Shown: piece after piece, positions 60,659 through 64,000 of the stretch | How the letters are laid out: each line of letters begins with the position of its first letter | How positions within the stretch are numbered: position 1 is the stretch's first letter | Assembly: GCF_000151315.2 (NCBI RefSeq) | Contig: NW_011887294.1 | Span: forward strand, 913,951-977,950 | Reading direction: 5' to 3' | DNA length: 64,000 bases | From: Capsaspora owczarzaki ATCC 30864 | Lineage: Eukaryota > Opisthokonta > Filasterea | The notes under the pieces: generated by a model | Database searches by the model: none | Told to the model about the DNA's origin: nothing | The model's input: the letters and a program-made list of their open reading frames with translations, nothing else | Made by a program: the position numbers and the translations under genes

Positions 60659-62343
60659 TCATCGCGGTGGCAGGGCAAATTTTGCATAGCGAACAATGTG
60701 GCGCTGGAGGGAGGCATCACAGTCAAAGACATCCTGTACAGCGAATCCGGGCACAAGCCAGGTGTGGGCGCTCTGGGTGCACGGCACGGAGGGCAAGCAC
60801 AGGCTTTCGGTTTCGGCAAAGTGTGGTTGTTGTTGTTGTTGTTGTTTTTGGAGGTCCACCTCCACCTCTAGCACACAGTTGTTGTCGTCACCAGTATTAT
60901 TGCTCGCTTCGGGGCCGGCGTGTGGGCAGCGGGAGACTGCGCCGAGAGCTGCTCGTGTTGCAAACACAGACACACTGAATTGGCTCGGTCGGAAAACCCG
61001 AAGCACGCGAGCGACAATTTCGTTGTGGAGATGGAGCGGCGCGTTCGTTTCAAAGCTCACAAACGAGCATTCGGGCTGCGGAGTAACGTGAATGGTAAAG
61101 TAGTGCGGAGGTCGCCGTAGCCGTCCCCGCCGTCGACTCGTCGTCTCGTCGTCTTCCACACCAGCACAGTCACCGTCAAAGATGCCATTGGCGGAGTAGC
61201 CGCAGGGATCGAACAGGAGACTGCAAATGGTCGTTCCGGGGATAATCCCTGCAACACCAGTCGTCAAGTCTGTCGTCGCGTCATTGACGAACGCAGGTGT
61301 GCGGTAAAATTGCTGCATGGCGACCGGATCGAGGTTGGTCATCAGCACTTCGAGCGTTTGGTCAACCTCGGCATGACCGGAGGCACGTTTGGAGATTGGA
61401 TTGAGGCAAAACACATGCCAATCATCACGGGAAATGACCACGCCACTCTGGGCGCCAAAGAGCGAGCGCAGATAATCCACTTCCTCGTCAAACCCGCGAT
61501 GGGGCTCTGGTTGCTCCTCTGGCCGCAAAAATGACTTTCGAGAAAAGAACAAGTCCTGCAGTTCGGACAGTCCGCACCGTTCTCGGGCAATCCGCATGAA
61601 TTCGGGGAGTGCCGGAAGCAGCCGTGTTGTTCCGCATGTTTTGATAACAATCTTGCGTCTTGCGACAAACATGGAGCTTTCGCTGTGATTTCGATGGCCA
61701 GCAGTGGTGGTCACGGTCAAAGTAGCAGCATAGTAAAGATGATCGGGTGAGCTCAACGAACGCCAAGACGAACAAAGAAAAAAAAAAAAAAGAAAAAAGC
61801 TCCGCAAACGACCCCAAAAAAAAAAAAATCACACGCCAGCAACATGCAGAGAGACATTGCAAGAGACACAAGAGCATCGTACCTCAATACGTAGGCATTG
61901 TAGACGCTGCTGGGCGCGGATGTGCGGCAGATTGTGCAGTTGACTAGCCGCAAAACGACCTGCCACTCGTCGGCGGTCACGGCTCGGAGTCCCTGTTGCG
62001 ACAAAGAGCGCAGTGAGCCCAAAGACATGAGAACACGCTGTTCACTGCTGGCTGTGTTGTATGTAATGCCGCAGTGGATAGTGCTCGGCTTGATGCGTGT
62101 GTGTGTGTGTGTGTGTGGTTTCGTTATCGATCGCCACATGCTCATGCAATTTGCAGAGCGAAAGGGCAGTTTCCATGTGTGTCGCTCTCTCTCTCTCTCT
62201 CTCCCTCAACCCTGCCTCACGCTCAATCCCTTTTGCAAAACTGCAAACGAAATGCAGGTAGAGAGGCAAGTCAACGCATCGACTCGTATGCGATCATCTT
62301 GAAGCACTCCGCCAAGAATCAGCGTGAGCGTTGTTTCATCACC

Positions 62344-62378
<35 letters not shown>

Positions 62379-62646
62379 TCTTTTCTTTCAGCCAAGAACT
62401 CACCCGGTCGTCGCAGCTCGGGCTGTCGGCAAACTCAATCTCAAGAAGCTTCTCGGTGCCTTCGAAGAACTCGGGCGATTCCGGCTGCTCCGGAGCGGCA
62501 GGACTTGCGCTGATGGCGGCGCGCGTGTCGGCGTCGGTGTCGGCGTCGGCGTCGGCGGTTTTACAGAGCATGGCACGCTTGAGGAGCTCGCGGTCATCGC
62601 CATGGTCGCCATGGTCGCCAGATCGCTCGCATGTGTGTGCCGTCAT
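60659..62646 (-). CDS. AMD1: S-adenosylmethionine decarboxylase proenzyme
   Basis: Makes decarboxylated AdoMet for spermidine and spermine synthesis; cytosolic. Exons (minus) 62646-62404, 61992-61883 and 61682-60659 give 458 residues. The core starts FFEGTEKLLEIEF. The junction of exons 2 and 3 builds YVLSESSMFVARRKIVIKTC, containing the self-cleavage site (Glu119-Ser120 by my count) that generates the pyruvoyl group. Later motifs are CGTTRLLPALPEF, LFFSRKSFLRPEEQP, DQTLEVLMTNLDPVAMQQFY, DPCGYSANGI and YFTIHVTPQPECSFVSFETN. It is longer than the human enzyme (334 aa): an N-terminal extension of about 55 residues with Asp-Ala repeats, an Arg-rich insert before YFTIH, and a longer C-terminus with a Gln run. 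The ATG at 62571 is an alternative start. Confidence 0.96.
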
Positions 62647-63091
62647 GGGTGCAAAACGAGCCAGGGTCTCTTTTGATGTCTCGCAATGCAGCTTGATGGT
62701 TGGTCGTGTTACTCCCAAAAAAAAAAAAAAATGACTACCCGTTGAAATCTAAAATTGTGATTATCCTCTGCGATATTTCACTCGCATCTCGTGGCCGTGT
62801 TACGACGGCAAAAAAATCACAATCACAAGCCAAGCGAATCGTGGCACGAGAACGCCCACCTCTGAGGTACAGTTCCCGACCTGGAATGTGAGATTTTGTC
62901 GGGGGTTTTTTTTTTTTTTTTTTTCGTTTTTTCTTTTTCTTTTTCTTGACTTTTCACCATCATGATTATTTTAAACAAGTGCATCACCGCAAATTCTCAT
63001 ACTGCATGACATGAAATTTGCACAGGTGGGCTTTTGGTGCGAATTGCTGCATTTGGGTTCCGACACTTTGACACAAATTCAAACAAAAATC
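62647..63091. other. Upstream region of AMD1 and 3' flank of the bZIP gene
   Basis: Contains A and T homopolymers (about 62716-62731 and 62906-62924) and the short upstream frame at 62761-62787. No other gene is seen. Confidence 0.5.
62761..62787 (-). promoter_or_regulatory. Possible upstream open reading frame of AMD1
   Basis: ATG to TAA encoding MRVKYRRG, ending 114 bp before the AMD1 start codon. Animal AMD1 mRNAs carry a short polyamine-sensing upstream frame (MAGDIS), and this one could be analogous. Its sequence differs, and the transcription start is not known. Confidence 0.3.
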
Positions 63092-64000
63092 TCATCGTGA
63101 AGCGCTTGGAAGCGGCATGCCAGGGATGACTTGCGACAAGAGCATCGACTTGAGGTAGCTGACTTCTTGCTCAAGAGAATGGATGCGCACACGGAGATTG
63201 GCATTTTCTTGCGCCACCGTTTCGCATTGAGACTTTGCAGCGAGAGACTTTTCGCGGTTTTTGTCGCGGCAGCGTCGAACAGCAATGTTGTTGCGCTCGC
63301 GTCGAGAGAGCTTGCGCTGCGGAAGATCGCCAGCGTCGAGTTCTTGGGCGCCGTCAGAATCACTGCTTGCAGAAGGAGCAGCAGCAGCAGCCTTCTCGGC
63401 AGCAACTGCAGCAACGGCACTGGCCTTGACAGGCTTGTTGCTGGAAGCAGCGGCACGCTGTGTGGTCGCTCGCGAGCGGGAGGAAGCAGCTCGCGGCTTG
63501 CTAATCGGGGACTGTTCGACAACTGGAGCAGCTGGAGCAGCTGGAGTAGCAGCAGCAGCGGACGGCGAAGGTTGGGGCGTCGACTCTTTCAACGGCGACG
63601 CAGGACTAAAGCTCTGCTCGGAAAAGAAGGCCGCGGGAGGTTGGAACGGCGAGAGGTCGTCAAACTCGAAGAGACCTGCAAAGTCGGGAAAGTGGGCGTT
63701 CGCAACGCTGGACGAGTTCAACGCATGCTCGACGCTCGAGTCGTCCAGCAGGCTCTGGAGGGCCCGAGAAGGGGAAGTGTCCGAGTGCGAGTTTGACACG
63801 GGCAGCGACCAAGAGCCTGCGGGAAGGCTGTCGCCTGCAAGCAGCAACGGAGCGACGGCAAGATTGTGATCGTGGGAGGAAACCAAAGGACTGGATTTGA
63901 GCAGCAAGCCTTCAACCGAAAGCGAGCGAGGATGATCGGCGAGAAGCAGGTGGTGGTCGTCAGCAAGGGTGACCAGGTCGGTGGCCGACGGAACGAGCGG
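63092..64000 (-). CDS. C/EBP-type bZIP transcription factor (5' end outside window)
   Basis: The frame is open to the window edge, so the N-terminus is missing; about 302 residues are visible. The basic region KLSRRERNNIAVRRCRDKNR has the NNIAVRR-RDK pattern of C/EBP-like bZIPs rather than the N-AA-R pattern of AP-1 or CREB. A leucine zipper follows with heptads ENANLRVRIHSLEQEVSYLK and a short tail. Upstream lie Ser, Pro and Ala-rich segments and an acidic hydrophobic patch FAGLFEFDDLSPF, plausibly an activation motif. It should be a nuclear dimeric DNA-binding factor. No intron is seen in the visible part. It lies upstream of AMD1 on the same strand, about 445 bp away. Confidence 0.92.
   Translation of the reverse strand, partial: PLVPSATDLVTLADDHHLLLADHPRSLSVEGLLLKSSPLVSSHDHNLAVAPLLLAGDSLPAGSWSLPVSNSHSDTSPSRALQSLLDDSSVEHALNSSSVANAHFPDFAGLFEFDDLSPFQPPAAFFSEQSFSPASPLKESTPQPSPSAAAATPAAPAAPVVEQSPISKPRAASSRSRATTQRAAASSNKPVKASAVAAVAAEKAAAAAPSASSDSDGAQELDAGDLPQRKLSRRERNNIAVRRCRDKNREKSLAAKSQCETVAQENANLRVRIHSLEQEVSYLKSMLLSQVIPGMPLPSASR

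Overview
The window is nuclear DNA from a unicellular eukaryote of the animal lineage. Genes carry short GT-AG introns (about 50-500 bp) rich in T tracts, exons are GC-rich with strong third-position bias, and the content mixes housekeeping genes (eIF3e, ALG11, UBE2N, AMD1, DNAJC24/DPH4, mitochondrial thioredoxin) with holozoan-style regulators (SH2, SH3-RhoGAP, EFHD/swiprosin, C/EBP-type bZIP, an NB-ARC-like STAND protein). A filasterean such as Capsaspora owczarzaki fits best. That species call is inference, not a search result.

Layout. 0.5-3 kb: two unrecognised genes head to head 68 bp apart, and a doubtful small gene. 3.4-8.2 kb: eIF3e, then a membrane-anchored FAD amine-oxidase-like protein. 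9.7-16.1 kb: a 2,013-residue STAND NTPase with glutamine-rich stretches and a TPR-like C-terminus. 16.4-19.3 kb: a small gene divergent from an acidic AT-hook protein. 19.5-23.3 kb: ALG11 (minus) and a glutathione S-transferase with a TATA box. 24.3-31.1 kb: two paralogous leucine-rich-repeat receptors, one LRR per 72-bp exon, with a cysteine-rich module, one membrane span and a tyrosine-rich tail containing NPTY. 31.6-33.1 kb: EFHD/swiprosin. 33.3-36.3 kb: RhoGAP-SH3-coiled coil. 36.8-45.3 kb: a 2,434-residue protein with a cytoplasmic SH2 domain, one membrane span and about 2,100 extracellular residues ending in an L-type-lectin-like domain. 45.8-54.5 kb: two MLRQ/NDUFA4-like genes, mitochondrial thioredoxin, a membrane-anchored HIT/GalT-like protein, a CUE-DUF1771-Smr protein and DNAJC24. 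54.7-56.2 kb: UBE2N. 56.3-60.4 kb: an accessory island with a tRNA-His gene, a Crinkler-type NTPase-nuclease, an unknown gene, three copies of a short inverted-repeat element and a smaller element nested in one copy. 60.6-64 kb: AMD1 and a C/EBP-like bZIP gene cut by the window edge.

The strongest candidate for something undescribed lies at 24-45 kb. Two LRR receptors whose tails carry repeated tyrosine motifs sit in the same 21 kb as a RhoGAP-SH3 adaptor and a transmembrane lectin-like protein with its own SH2 domain. Together they could form a phosphotyrosine adhesion or sensing module. The domain architectures are read from the sequence; the functional link is inference. Exon borders were assigned by eye from splice signals and frame continuity and are not backed by transcripts.
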